64,000 nucleotides of DNA from JANQJA01 sp965267485 (GTDB taxonomy: Bacteria; Pseudomonadota; Gammaproteobacteria; Pseudomonadales; Azotimanducaceae): assembly GCA_965267485.1 (NCBI GenBank), contig OZ254080.1, positions 2,790,001 to 2,854,000 on the forward strand, given 5' to 3'. The translations under genes were made by a program, and so were the position numbers. This document shows positions 1 through 7,890 of this stretch, in pieces. Within the stretch, counting starts at the first letter, position 1. Each line of letters begins with the position of its first letter. A model generated the notes under the pieces. The model did no database searches and was not told where the DNA came from. It worked only from the letters and a program-made list of their open reading frames with translations.

Positions 1-1
1 G

Positions 2-1522
2 GCGCAGGCGAACTCGCCACGCGAACTCGAGCAGCTGCTGGACCAGGCACTCGACCGGAACGATCCGCTGTTTCGCCACAACGTGGCATCAGTGCTGCTG
101 GAGCGGTATGTCGAACTCGACCCGGAAGGTGCGATGGCGTTCGTCGATCGCGAGTACCGCTTCGATCAGGTCAGCATGAAGGGCCACGTATTAACCAGTT
201 GGGTACGCTACGACCCCGAGGCCGCCCTCGCCTACCTGCGCAACATTGCAGATCAGCGCGTACGGATCACCGCCGGCGCCAGACTGCTCGAGGATCCCAC
301 GCTGCTGGCAAGCGGACTCCGCCAGGAGGTCGTGGATCTGCTCGGGGATCAGCGCGCGAGCCAGATCCTGAACCGGGTGGAGATGCAGCGCGCAGATCCC
401 GCCGAACTGTTTGCCTCGGCACGGCTCATGAGCGGCAATGATCGCCGGAGCCGGATGCAGTTCGCGATCGCACGCTGGGCAGAGCAGGACCCGGAGGCGG
501 CGCTCGGCTCGATCGAGTCGCTGGGTGACGATGCCGAGAAGCAGCGAATGCTGCAGATCGCCATCAGCACCTATTCACAGCTCGACCCCGAAGCGGCGCT
601 GGAGTACCTGCAGCTCAACCACCCGGACAATGAACACCTCATGATCCAGCCGATCAACGTCATGGCCAATCGTGACGTGACGCGGGCACTGCAGCTGGCA
701 GAGGAACACCGGCGCCGCTTCAACAGCGTCTCTGCCGTGACCTATGTACTGCGGTCCTGGGCCAACGAGAATCCGACCGCCGCGATCCAGTACGCGAGTA
801 CGCTACCCGTCGATGATCGACGGCAGCTCTTCCCGACACTCGCTCACACCTATATGCAGCGACAGCCTGCCGAGGCCATGCGCTGGCTCCTCACCCTCGA
901 TGACGAGTTCAGCAACACGGTGCGATCGGCACTGCAGATCCGGAATGACGAGGCGCTTCGTGCCGGCGAGCAGATTCTGCCGACAGTCTCGGACCCGACC
1001 GTTCGCCAGCAGATCATCACCAGCATCGCCATGTTCAAGTCATCACAGTCGCCGCAGCAGGCACTCGACTGGCTCTCGACCTATCAGGATGAGCCCGCCT
1101 ACGGTCGCGCAATGCCCGGCGTCCTCGCGCATCTCGCCCGCAATGAGCCGGAACGCGCCGCACGCTTCATCGATTCGAACGCGGAGAATCGAGACATCCA
1201 GAATGCCGCCGCCAACGTCGCCCAGTCCTGGTACCAAAGATCGCCGGACGATGCGGTCCGCTGGCTGCGGTCGATGCCGGACTCGCCGACGCGTTCCGCC
1301 GCCATCTCGAGCGTCGCTTCGATGGCCGTCAGCCAGCAGGGCCTCGATGCTGCAGCCTCCGTCCTGGACCTGTTGCCCGAGGGGAACCTTCGCGATAACG
1401 CCGCACGACAGATCGCGATGCGCTTCGTTGGCGAGTCCTCCGAGCGCGCTGACGAGGCCATCAGAACGCTGTCGCTTTCGCCGGAGATTGCAGAACAGTT
1501 GCGGGCGCGCGCCAACAACTGA
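2..1522 (+). CDS. Alpha-helical repeat protein, 5' end cut by window
   Basis: The reading frame is open from base 2, so the gene begins upstream; the first in-frame start visible (GTG at 83) is internal. The protein is a chain of roughly 30-40-residue helical repeats, each carrying a core like W..(D/N)P.AA(L/I).(Y/W)L, for example SWVRYDPEAALAYL, RWAEQDPEAALGSI, SWANENPTAAIQYA and SWYQRSPDDAVRWL. This looks like a TPR/SEL1-like or HEAT-like solenoid, with no catalytic motif seen. Such scaffolds usually mediate protein-protein contacts. It ends 28 bases before the amidohydrolase at 1551 and may be cotranscribed with it. Whether it has a signal peptide cannot be judged because the N-terminus is missing. 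Confidence 0.8.
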   Translation, partial: AQANSPRELEQLLDQALDRNDPLFRHNVASVLLERYVELDPEGAMAFVDREYRFDQVSMKGHVLTSWVRYDPEAALAYLRNIADQRVRITAGARLLEDPTLLASGLRQEVVDLLGDQRASQILNRVEMQRADPAELFASARLMSGNDRRSRMQFAIARWAEQDPEAALGSIESLGDDAEKQRMLQIAISTYSQLDPEAALEYLQLNHPDNEHLMIQPINVMANRDVTRALQLAEEHRRRFNSVSAVTYVLRSWANENPTAAIQYASTLPVDDRRQLFPTLAHTYMQRQPAEAMRWLLTLDDEFSNTVRSALQIRNDEALRAGEQILPTVSDPTVRQQIITSIAMFKSSQSPQQALDWLSTYQDEPAYGRAMPGVLAHLARNEPERAARFIDSNAENRDIQNAAANVAQSWYQRSPDDAVRWLRSMPDSPTRSAAISSVASMAVSQQGLDAAASVLDLLPEGNLRDNAARQIAMRFVGESSERADEAIRTLSLSPEIAEQLRARANN

Positions 1523-1550
1523 CGGCGGCACTTGTGGTTTAATCAAGGCC

Positions 1551-2693
1551 ATGACCAAGACCCTCATCAAGGGCGGGCGCGTCTACGATGCGCAACGCCA
1601 CGAATTCGTCACTGCCGATGTACTGATCAATGGCGAGCACGTTGCCGACATCGCGCCCGGCCTCGAGGACGCGAATGCCAGCGTGATCGATGCGAACGAC
1701 CACTACGTCGCACCCGGCTTTATCGACCTTCATTGCCATATTTTCGATCACCCGTTACACCGCACCAGCCGACTGGCCGCCGACCGGATCGGCGTGGGTC
1801 AGGGGGTCGCCTGCCTGATCGATACGGGCTCGGCGGGCCCCGTCACCATCGATGCATTCCGGGAGTTCGTGATCGACACCCAGGAAACGGCCGCCTTCGC
1901 GCTGTGCAATATCGGCTCGCCGGGACAACCGGGCGTCCAGGGAGGCCATTCGGCCCGGCCCGAACTCATTTCGCTCGAGGGCACGGTCAGAGCCATTGAG
2001 CGGAATCCCGAATGGATTCTCGGCGTCAAGGTGCTCGCCTCGTCCAGCCACACCGGGCTGATGGGCATCGAAGCCGTCAAGATCGGGCGCAAGGCGGCCG
2101 AGTTGACCGGTACACCGCTCATGGTCCATATCGGCAACGCGCCGCCCGTCATCGACGACATTCTCGAACTGCTGCGCCCGGGCGACATCCTGACCCACGC
2201 CTACCATGGAAAGGTTGGCGGCGTGCTCGGATACCAGGACAAGGTGCTGCCCGCATTTCGCGACGCGGTGGAACGGGGCATTGTCGTCGACATCGCCCAC
2301 GGACGCTCCTCGTTTGCTTTCTCCACCTGCGAGAAGGCGATGGACCAGGGGATGCCCGTCCATACCATCAGCAGCGACCTGCATCGCGGCAACATCGACC
2401 GCTACGTCGTGTCTCTCGCCCGAACCATGAGCAAGTTCAGACTGCTTGGCCTGCCCCTCACCGATGTCGTCCGAGCCGTCACGGCAACGCCATCGCAGGC
2501 GCTGGGACTCGACCGGTTCGGCTTCGGCTCGCTGCAAGCAGGCGGCGCCGCCAACATCACGGTGTTCGCCGAGCAGAACCTCGCGGTCGACGTTGAGGAC
2601 GCCGAGGGCGAGGTTCGAACGACCGACAAGTGGATCGCGCCGACGCAGGTCTTCGTGCGCGGCAAGCCGTTCGACGTCGTCGAAGCGCTCTAG
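1551..2693 (+). CDS. Amidohydrolase/deacetylase family metallohydrolase
   Basis: The 380-residue protein has the dihydroorotase/N-acetylglucosamine-6-phosphate deacetylase-like TIM-barrel layout. An N-terminal beta-sandwich segment (KGGRVYDAQ...DVLINGEHVADI) leads to the metal ligands DLHCH near residue 62, the bridging lysine candidate in GVKVLAS, His in MVHIG and LTHAYHG, and the catalytic Asp in SSDLHRGN. I chose ATG 1551 because homologs of this family begin with this ..IKGGRV.. strand; the longer open frame upstream merely shadows the preceding gene. It lies 15 bases before a SelA-like PLP enzyme. That pairing is known for aminosugar-acid catabolism loci (EF_0837/DgaE type), so the substrate is probably an N-acylated or cyclic amino-sugar acid. 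Substrate is inference. Confidence 0.85.
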   Translation: MTKTLIKGGRVYDAQRHEFVTADVLINGEHVADIAPGLEDANASVIDANDHYVAPGFIDLHCHIFDHPLHRTSRLAADRIGVGQGVACLIDTGSAGPVTIDAFREFVIDTQETAAFALCNIGSPGQPGVQGGHSARPELISLEGTVRAIERNPEWILGVKVLASSSHTGLMGIEAVKIGRKAAELTGTPLMVHIGNAPPVIDDILELLRPGDILTHAYHGKVGGVLGYQDKVLPAFRDAVERGIVVDIAHGRSSFAFSTCEKAMDQGMPVHTISSDLHRGNIDRYVVSLARTMSKFRLLGLPLTDVVRAVTATPSQALGLDRFGFGSLQAGGAANITVFAEQNLAVDVEDAEGEVRTTDKWIAPTQVFVRGKPFDVVEAL

Positions 2694-2708
2694 GAGGTCA
2701 GGGAGACC

Positions 2709-3794
2709 GTGGTCGAGATCAATCAGGTCATCAATGCCGCCGGCAAACTCACCGCCCTCGGCGGCTCCGCGCAGTCCGAGGCCGTCGCGGCAGAACAGGC
2801 CCGCTGGGCAAGACGCCACGTCGATCTCGCCGAACTGCGGCGCACCGCGGGACGTCGGCTCGCCCTCTGGTGCGGCGCTGACGCGGGATGCGTGACTTCC
2901 GGCGCGGCCGCTGGCGTTGCCATCAGTGTCGCCGCAATCGTCGCAGGCACAAACCGCTACCGTATCCAGCAGCTGCCGGCATCCGATACACCCCATCGCG
3001 TTGCCCTGCAGGCTGGCCATGCCGTCAACTACGGCGCCACGGTCGAGCAGCTCATTCGCCTGGGCGGCGCCACCCCCTTCGTCATCGGCAGCGTCAACAG
3101 CGTGACAGAAGGCCTCCTTGCCGATGCACTGGACACCGAACGCGTCAGCGCATTCCTGTACGTCAAGTCGCACCACACCCAGCAGGAAAACATGGTGTCG
3201 CTCGAAAGTGTCGTACGCATCTGCCACGCGCGTCGCATTCCCGTGATCGTGGACGCCGCTGCCGAGGAAGACCTGGAGCGGTTCATCGACGCCGACGCGG
3301 ATCTCGTCACCTATTCCGGCGGCAAAGCGTTCGGCGGTCCGACCAGCGGCTTTATCGTCGGCCGGAAAGCGCTGATCGAAGCCTGTGAGGCGCAGTTCCA
3401 GGGCATCGCGCGAACGATGAAGGTTGGCAAGGAACAGATCACGGCCCTGCTCGTCGCGATGGAAGCCTACACGAGCGCTGATCCGGCAGAGCGCGCTCGC
3501 CTCCTCGGCGCGCGGAACGAACGCCTGATCAATCGCTGCGGCGAACAGAAGCTGCTCGAGCTGTCCCTGAAGCCGGACGAGGCGGGCCGCCCTTTCGAGC
3601 GGGTCGCGGTGCGACTGCGCCGGGGTGATATCCGAAAGCTCGTCCAGTTTCTGGTCGACGGCAATCCCAGCATCCGCACGCGCAATCACCACCTCGACAA
3701 GGGTGAACTGTTGATCGATCCACGGGAAATCCAGGACGAAGACGTCGACACGATTGCAGATCGCCTCAACGAGTTCGCACGCACCCACTCATGA
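2709..3794 (+). CDS. SelA/DgaE-like PLP-dependent enzyme
   Basis: This 361-residue fold-type I PLP enzyme resembles the selenocysteine synthase-like family that includes D-glucosaminate-6-phosphate ammonia-lyase (DgaE). The Schiff-base lysine is in TYSGGKAFGGPTSG near residue 205, preceded by the cofactor aspartate in VIVDAAAEED. The N-terminal INAAGKLTALGGS matches the family's INA.G..T.LGGS. The start is GTG 2709 with a purine-rich AGGGAG just upstream. The last codon overlaps the next gene by 4 bases (ATGA). A true SelA role is unlikely because no selB or selenocysteine tRNA is nearby and the amidohydrolase neighbour points to small-molecule catabolism. The exact substrate is unknown. Confidence 0.85.
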   Translation: MVEINQVINAAGKLTALGGSAQSEAVAAEQARWARRHVDLAELRRTAGRRLALWCGADAGCVTSGAAAGVAISVAAIVAGTNRYRIQQLPASDTPHRVALQAGHAVNYGATVEQLIRLGGATPFVIGSVNSVTEGLLADALDTERVSAFLYVKSHHTQQENMVSLESVVRICHARRIPVIVDAAAEEDLERFIDADADLVTYSGGKAFGGPTSGFIVGRKALIEACEAQFQGIARTMKVGKEQITALLVAMEAYTSADPAERARLLGARNERLINRCGEQKLLELSLKPDEAGRPFERVAVRLRRGDIRKLVQFLVDGNPSIRTRNHHLDKGELLIDPREIQDEDVDTIADRLNEFARTHS

Positions 3795-4399
3795 TCGACG
3801 CGCGCATCCGGCGCCTTATCGATCCACCCCTGAACCGCGCAGGCATCATGCTTCACCAGCATGGCGTCGCCGCCAATCAGGTGACCTGGGCAGGGTTTGT
3901 GATTGGCCTCACTGCCGTTCCGTTGCTGGCCGCCCACTGCTACAGCGCCGCCATCGCTGCCATCGTCATCAACCGAATTGCCGACGGGCTGGACGGCGCA
4001 GTCGCGCGGGCCGCCGGCCCAACGGATATCGGCGGCTATCTGGATATCGTTGTCGACTTCGTCTTCTACTCCGCGGTTGTGTTTGGCGTGACGCTGGCCC
4101 AGCCGGATCAGGCGGTCTGGGGTGCGTTTCTGATCTTCAGCTTCGTCGGCACCGGCAGCTCGTTTCTGGCGTACGCAATCTTCGCCGAGAAACATGGCAT
4201 CACGACCGAGGTTCGCGGCGCCAAGTCGATCTACTATCTCGGCGGTCTCACCGAAGGCTTCGAAACCATCGTGGTCCTGATCATGATGTGTCTGTTCCCG
4301 GCCTGGCTTTGGTTAATATCACTGGTGTTTGGCATGATGTGCTGGATCACGACGACGATGCGCATCGTCTGGGCATACCGTACTCTCGGGGAGAGCTGA
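3791..4399 (+). CDS. CDP-alcohol phosphatidyltransferase family protein
   Basis: The 202-residue integral membrane enzyme has about five to six hydrophobic helices and the CDP-alcohol phosphotransferase signature: DG..AR followed by G...D...D (residues about 65-88, DGAVARAAGPTDIGGYLDIV). The spacer between AR and the second glycine is one residue shorter than in PgsA/PssA. The family transfers a phosphoryl-alcohol from or to a CDP-linked lipid or polyol at the cytoplasmic membrane. Substrate cannot be read from sequence. It is translationally coupled to the SelA-like gene (4-base overlap) and followed after 1 base by an unrecognised gene, an unusual setting for a phospholipid enzyme. Confidence 0.85.
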   Translation: MIDARIRRLIDPPLNRAGIMLHQHGVAANQVTWAGFVIGLTAVPLLAAHCYSAAIAAIVINRIADGLDGAVARAAGPTDIGGYLDIVVDFVFYSAVVFGVTLAQPDQAVWGAFLIFSFVGTGSSFLAYAIFAEKHGITTEVRGAKSIYYLGGLTEGFETIVVLIMMCLFPAWLWLISLVFGMMCWITTTMRIVWAYRTLGES

Positions 4400-4400
4400 C

Positions 4401-4994
4401 ATGGATCTTGTGGCGTTGGGTTACAGCTACAGCCGGATCATTCACGACTATTACGTCAAGAACTGGAAAGACGAGATGGGTTCCAGCAAGAACTCCATCG
4501 CCCGCCGGGCCGTGCTCGCCTACCATGAAGAGACGGCGATTCAGAAGAATATCGACCCCGTCTTCAAGGTACCGGACGACGAGGCCGACATCGACGCGGC
4601 CGCCAAACAGTGGGCAGCGCAGATCGACAAGTTCTTCTCACCCTACGAGACCGTAAAGCTGCCCTACTCTTTTGGTGACTATCTCGTCATGGCGCTCGAC
4701 GAGGAATATCGCAAACAGTGCCTCATCGAACTCGACCGAAAGCGACGCTCGATCGTTGGAGACGTCATGCCAGCCGCTGGCGACATGCTCGGCAGCGTCC
4801 AGGAGACGATCAAGGAAACCGCGGAGGCAATCCAGCATCTGGTTGCGCTCGCACCCGGTGGCCTGACCGACGATACCGACCAGGAAATTCTGCGCGGGCG
4901 GCAGGAGCTGCTTGAGGCCATCAAGGCAATGCAGGGCGGGCTCGCCCAGCTCAACCATGAACTCGAGCGCCGCCAGATCGAGATCCTCGAATAG
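4401..4994 (+). CDS. Conserved-looking hypothetical protein, soluble and helical
   Basis: I do not recognise this 197-residue protein. It has no signal peptide or membrane helix. It is charged and mostly helical, with a probable amphipathic or coiled region at residues 100-197 containing heptad-like stretches (VQETIKETAEAIQHL, RGRQELLEAIKAMQGGLAQLNHELERRQIEIL). The N-terminus (MDLVALGYSYSRIIHDYYVK) is aromatic-rich. The gene starts 1 base after the phosphatidyltransferase stop and its stop codon abuts the LysR-type start at 4995, so it is almost certainly translated as part of this run. It could be a partner of the membrane enzyme or of the regulator; no function can be assigned. Confidence 0.75.
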   Translation: MDLVALGYSYSRIIHDYYVKNWKDEMGSSKNSIARRAVLAYHEETAIQKNIDPVFKVPDDEADIDAAAKQWAAQIDKFFSPYETVKLPYSFGDYLVMALDEEYRKQCLIELDRKRRSIVGDVMPAAGDMLGSVQETIKETAEAIQHLVALAPGGLTDDTDQEILRGRQELLEAIKAMQGGLAQLNHELERRQIEILE

Positions 4995-5834
4995 ATGGAC
5001 ATCGACCTGCTCAAGACTTTCCTGGAGGTCCACAAGACGCGCCACTTCGGCAAGGCCGCCGACAACCTGTACCTGACCTCGGCGGCGGTCTCGGCGCGAA
5101 TCAAGCTGCTGGAACAGCACGTCGGCGTGTCGCTGTTCGTGCGCACCCGGGGCAACGTGCAGCTGACGCCGGAAGGTGAACGGCTGCTGCCCCATGCCGA
5201 ATCCCTCGTCCTCACGTGGCAGCGAACGCTGCAACAGATATCCATGCAGCCGGAACTCAGTGGTCGCCTGCACATCGGCGCGACCTCAGGACTCTGGCAG
5301 TTCACGCTGCAGCGCAAGCTGACGCTGCTCAAGCACGAGTTGCCCGACATCGCCATCCAGGCGGAGGGCCATGCCGATGTCGATCTGGTTCGCCGGCTCG
5401 AGGATGGCACGCTGGATCTGGTACTGCTCTACGACCCGCCCGCCGTGAGATCGTTCAGGAGCGTGGAGATCGGCACGCTGGACGTCGTGCTGGCGTCCTC
5501 GGTCGAGGGCGCAACCGTCGAGTCGAGCATCGACGACGGCTATATCTACTGTGACTGGGGTACCGCGTTCGAGATATTCCACGCCCGAAAGTTTGGTGAC
5601 ACGCGGCCTGCTGAACTCCGGGTGAATCTCGTATCGATCGCTGTCAGTTATCTGCAGGACAATCCCGGCGCCGTATTCCTGCCAAGGAGTCTGCTGGAAC
5701 GTACGTCATTCCTGCATCCAGTCGAGAACAGTCCGGTGTTCAAGCGGAAGATCAACGCGACGTTTCGTGAGGGCGGTGAACAGCCGGAGCTGGTTCACCG
5801 CACGATTGAACTGCTGAAGGGAATCTCGATCTAG
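4995..5834 (+). CDS. LysR-family transcriptional regulator, HdfR-like
   Basis: The 279-residue LysR protein opens with MDIDLLKTFLEVHKTRHFGKAA, a winged-helix region very close in pattern to HdfR of enterobacteria (MDTELLKTFLEV.RTRHFGRAA). The recognition helix is SAAVSARIKLLEQHVGVSLF, and a periplasmic-binding-protein-like effector domain follows from about residue 90. HdfR represses flagellar flhDC and activates other genes in E. coli; here the target is unknown. The gene is the last of a tight run, directly abutting the unrecognised 197-residue protein, which is unlike the usual divergent LysR arrangement. It may control the run it belongs to or act elsewhere. Confidence 0.88.
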   Translation: MDIDLLKTFLEVHKTRHFGKAADNLYLTSAAVSARIKLLEQHVGVSLFVRTRGNVQLTPEGERLLPHAESLVLTWQRTLQQISMQPELSGRLHIGATSGLWQFTLQRKLTLLKHELPDIAIQAEGHADVDLVRRLEDGTLDLVLLYDPPAVRSFRSVEIGTLDVVLASSVEGATVESSIDDGYIYCDWGTAFEIFHARKFGDTRPAELRVNLVSIAVSYLQDNPGAVFLPRSLLERTSFLHPVENSPVFKRKINATFREGGEQPELVHRTIELLKGISI

Positions 5835-5839
5835 GGAAC

Positions 5840-5998
5840 CTAATAGTCCAGATCGCCGAATTCTTCGCGCAGCCGTTTCTTTTCGAGGATTTCTTCGATT
5901 TTGCGTCGAACGTCGTGGCGCTGGAGACCGATCTGGGTCTCGTAGTCCAGTTCCACGTCATCTTCCGAGCTGTCGTAATCCATCATTTCTTCGTCCAT
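5840..5998 (-). CDS. Small acidic PA3496-family protein
   Basis: The 52-residue protein has an acidic N-terminal half (MDEEMMDYDSSEDDVELDYE) and a basic/acidic helical tail RRKIEEILEKKRLREEFGDLDY. The tail matches the pattern I know from the PA3496 family (annotated in Pseudomonas as a putative envelope integrity protein). I placed the start at 5998 rather than the longer in-frame ATG at 6061 because GGAGGT lies 6-8 bases before it and the extra residues are not family-like. It is convergent with the HdfR-like gene, ending 5 bases from it. Function is not established for the family. Confidence 0.7.
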   Translation of the reverse strand: MDEEMMDYDSSEDDVELDYETQIGLQRHDVRRKIEEILEKKRLREEFGDLDY

Positions 5999-6127
5999 GT
6001 CCACCTCCGCGGATACAGAAAAGGAAACCAGGGAATCAATTCCGCGGTGCAACAACGGCACCCGAATTTCGCGGATTTTTTTCTAGAACTGAATCGAAGG
6101 ACAGCAAATATTTTTTGGTTTCATATC

Positions 6128-6165
6128 AAAAAAATTGCCGGCTCCCGCAACACGGGGAAGCCGGC
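6128..6165 (-). terminator. Rho-independent terminator (minus strand)
   Basis: Bases 6137-6146 (GCCGGCTCCC) pair with 6155-6165 (GGGAAGCCGGC) with one bulged A and a short loop. Read on the minus strand, the hairpin is followed by a run of seven T at 6134-6128. This is the classic intrinsic terminator layout. It sits 26 bases after the stop of the 28-residue ORF and so marks the end of the MFS/miniprotein transcript. Confidence 0.85.
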
Positions 6166-6191
6166 CAAGGGGAAGTCTGAAGGGGCTGTGG

Positions 6192-6278
6192 TTAGATGTT
6201 GATCAGGACCATCGCCACGAGGACGACGAGGAACAACAAATCGAATCGCTGTGCTTTCATCCATTCGGCGGCTGACAT
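6192..6278 (-). CDS. 28-residue single-helix membrane miniprotein
   Basis: The ORF is too short for a standard gene caller. It starts at ATG 6278 with AGGAGA 6-11 bases upstream and encodes a polar/basic start (MSAAEWMKAQRFD) followed by one hydrophobic helix (LLFLVVLVAMVLINI). It begins 37 bases after the stop of the MFS transporter and is followed by a strong intrinsic terminator at 6165-6128. Good ribosome site, position between a transporter and a terminator, and a membrane-helix composition all argue for a real gene. Small membrane proteins of this kind (AcrZ and KdpF are known examples) often modulate the neighbouring transporter; that role is inference here. Confidence 0.65.
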   Translation of the reverse strand: MSAAEWMKAQRFDLLFLVVLVAMVLINI

Positions 6279-6315
6279 GGCTCTCTCCTGTTCTTGTTCG
6301 CCTGTTGTTGTTGAT

Positions 6316-7521
6316 TCACTTTAGATCGACGCCCAAATCGTTCAATGGAATGCCATACCTATGTATATTTATACAGTATATGCCTGCCAGGAACATTGAT
6401 CCACCGGCCAGCCCGAATGCCGCCTGCGGCGAAACCCAATCGAACATCAACCCGCCGGCCAGCGGCCCGATGATGGCGCCCGCCGCAACGAGCGCCTCGC
6501 TCTGCCCGAACGCAAGGCCAATGCGCCCGGGCGCCGCAAGATCTGCGGCAAGTACGCGTCGCGCAGGTTCGACGACCGCGACTCCCAGCGCAGCGAAGGT
6601 ATTGGCCACGACCAGCGCGGGCAGTGAATCGGCCCACATCATCGCGGAGTAGCCCAGGGCCGAAGCGGCGAATCCCGTCGCCAGTGAACGTGCCACCCCA
6701 AATCGCTCGATAACCCCGGCCAATCGGGCGGGCAGCGCGGCAAAGAGCAGACCCGCCGGCAGGAAAGCAAGCGCGAGTACCGGCGGCGTCGCATCGAAGC
6801 GATGCTGCAGATACAACAGAAAGATCGGTGGAACGAGGGCGGTGCTGAATCCGATGGTCGCGAAAACCGGCCACCAGGGACGAATGGAGGGAGGGCGGCT
6901 GCCTCTGGCTGGCCCGATCTCCAACACTGGCGCCGATGCTCGCGAGACTTCCTGCTGGAGGCCGGCGAAGACGGTACTCACGATCGCCGCCAGCGCGAAG
7001 AAAAGAAAGGCCCATTGCCAGGCAGCGGACGACATTGCGCCGATCAGGGTGAACCCGATCGTTGCACCCATCAGGGAAGCACGGGTCTGCAATTCGAGGT
7101 TGCGTCCCATCGCCCTCGCCCGATCACGCCTGCCCGTGAAGTCGCTGGTCAGCGCATCAACCGTGAGCAGTAGCGTTGCGACCCCAACAGCCTGAAGTGC
7201 ACGTGCCCCGTACAGCATGACCAGCGAGTCAGCCAGCGAGAACGCGACGTTGGCAGCGGCATGGCAACCGGCCGCCAGGATCAGCAGCGGCCTGCGACCG
7301 TGTCGGTCGAGCGCGAGACCGACAAGTGGACGAACGACCACCAGCACCGCCGTAAAGACGGCGAACAGGCTACCGATCGCAAACGCAGACGCGCCGAGTT
7401 CCCCCGACTGGACGGGAACCGAGAACGTGATAAAAAAGGCCGGCAGCGATACGCCGAACACGGCACACCGCATCCACAAGAGTTTGTCCACGCCGACGAG
7501 TGTCGGGTGAACGCGCCGCAC
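6316..7521 (-). CDS. MFS transporter
   Basis: The 401-residue protein has about 12 membrane helices and the MFS loop-2/3 motif LVGLALDRHGRRPLL near residue 65. A central cytoplasmic loop separates two six-helix halves (GLQQEVSRASAPVLEIGPARG). The family exports or imports small solutes by proton antiport or symport; there is no substrate clue. The start is taken as GTG 7521; an internal ATG 16 codons later (MRCAVFG) is possible because no well-spaced ribosome site precedes 7521. It is followed by the 28-residue miniprotein and a terminator, forming a likely two-gene unit. Confidence 0.85.
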   Translation of the reverse strand: MRRVHPTLVGVDKLLWMRCAVFGVSLPAFFITFSVPVQSGELGASAFAIGSLFAVFTAVLVVVRPLVGLALDRHGRRPLLILAAGCHAAANVAFSLADSLVMLYGARALQAVGVATLLLTVDALTSDFTGRRDRARAMGRNLELQTRASLMGATIGFTLIGAMSSAAWQWAFLFFALAAIVSTVFAGLQQEVSRASAPVLEIGPARGSRPPSIRPWWPVFATIGFSTALVPPIFLLYLQHRFDATPPVLALAFLPAGLLFAALPARLAGVIERFGVARSLATGFAASALGYSAMMWADSLPALVVANTFAALGVAVVEPARRVLAADLAAPGRIGLAFGQSEALVAAGAIIGPLAGGLMFDWVSPQAAFGLAGGSMFLAGIYCINIHRYGIPLNDLGVDLK

Positions 7522-7587
7522 CCCTCAACCCGAATGCGACGATTCAGGCATCAGGCGGACAGATTGGGATATCGCCAGGATGGATCG

Positions 7588-7788
7588 TCAGATGACGCGC
7601 TTCGCCTCCAGCCTGCTGACCAGGTCCTTGATCATTTGCTCGCTGGTTTGCTGGCCGAATGCCTCAGCCAGAATGTTGGTGATTTCCTTGTTCATCGACG
7701 TATTGTTTGCCTTTGCTCGACGCTTGATCTTTCGATGCAGCGCGGGCGGCAATCGCAGTACGAACTTCACCTGTTCTTCAACCGCCAT
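7588..7788 (-). CDS. Arc-like ribbon-helix-helix DNA-binding protein
   Basis: The 66-residue protein has the ribbon-helix-helix layout: a beta-strand EQVKFVLRLPPALHRKIKRRAKANNTSMNKEITNIL, with the strand residues KFVLRL and helix-A/B turn NNTSMN as in Arc/MetJ. Such proteins bind palindromic operators as dimers and often act as antitoxins. No toxin ORF is adjacent: upstream is the 100-base gap and downstream (with respect to this gene) the MFS promoter region. It is therefore an orphan regulator. An 18-base perfect-arm palindrome at 7845-7862 lies 57 bases upstream of its start and is a candidate autoregulatory operator. Confidence 0.82.
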   Translation of the reverse strand: MAVEEQVKFVLRLPPALHRKIKRRAKANNTSMNKEITNILAEAFGQQTSEQMIKDLVSRLEAKRVI

Positions 7789-7844
7789 CTGTTCCTCCCC
7801 TGATTCAGCGCCCCGCTATCGTCGCAGATAACGGGAGTCACATT

Positions 7845-7862
7845 TGTAAGGAATCCCTTACA
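7845..7862. promoter_or_regulatory. Candidate operator palindrome upstream of the RHH gene
   Basis: TGTAAGG-AATC-CCTTACA is a perfect 7+7 inverted repeat in the intergenic space between the RHH gene and the thiolase-like gene. Ribbon-helix-helix dimers typically bind such short palindromes and repress their own promoters. Assignment to the adjacent RHH protein is inference. Confidence 0.5.
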
Positions 7863-7890
7863 TTACGCAGGACTTTGTGATCCAAGTCAT

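Noticed and set aside
1755..3788. Long minus-strand open frame of 677 codons
   Set aside because: It lies antisense to the amidohydrolase and SelA-like genes, lacks motifs, and has the Asp/Arg/Val-rich composition of a GC-rich shadow frame.
2709..3794. Genuine selenocysteine synthase (selA)
   Set aside because: No selB, selD or tRNA-Sec is present in the window and the amidohydrolase neighbour fits the catabolic DgaE-type family better.
6251..6652. Plus-strand ORF opposite the MFS gene
   Set aside because: Antisense to the MFS coding region and its composition is typical of a shadow frame.
7588..7788. Toxin-antitoxin locus
   Set aside because: The RHH protein is antitoxin-like, but no toxin-sized ORF with a ribosome site lies on either side.
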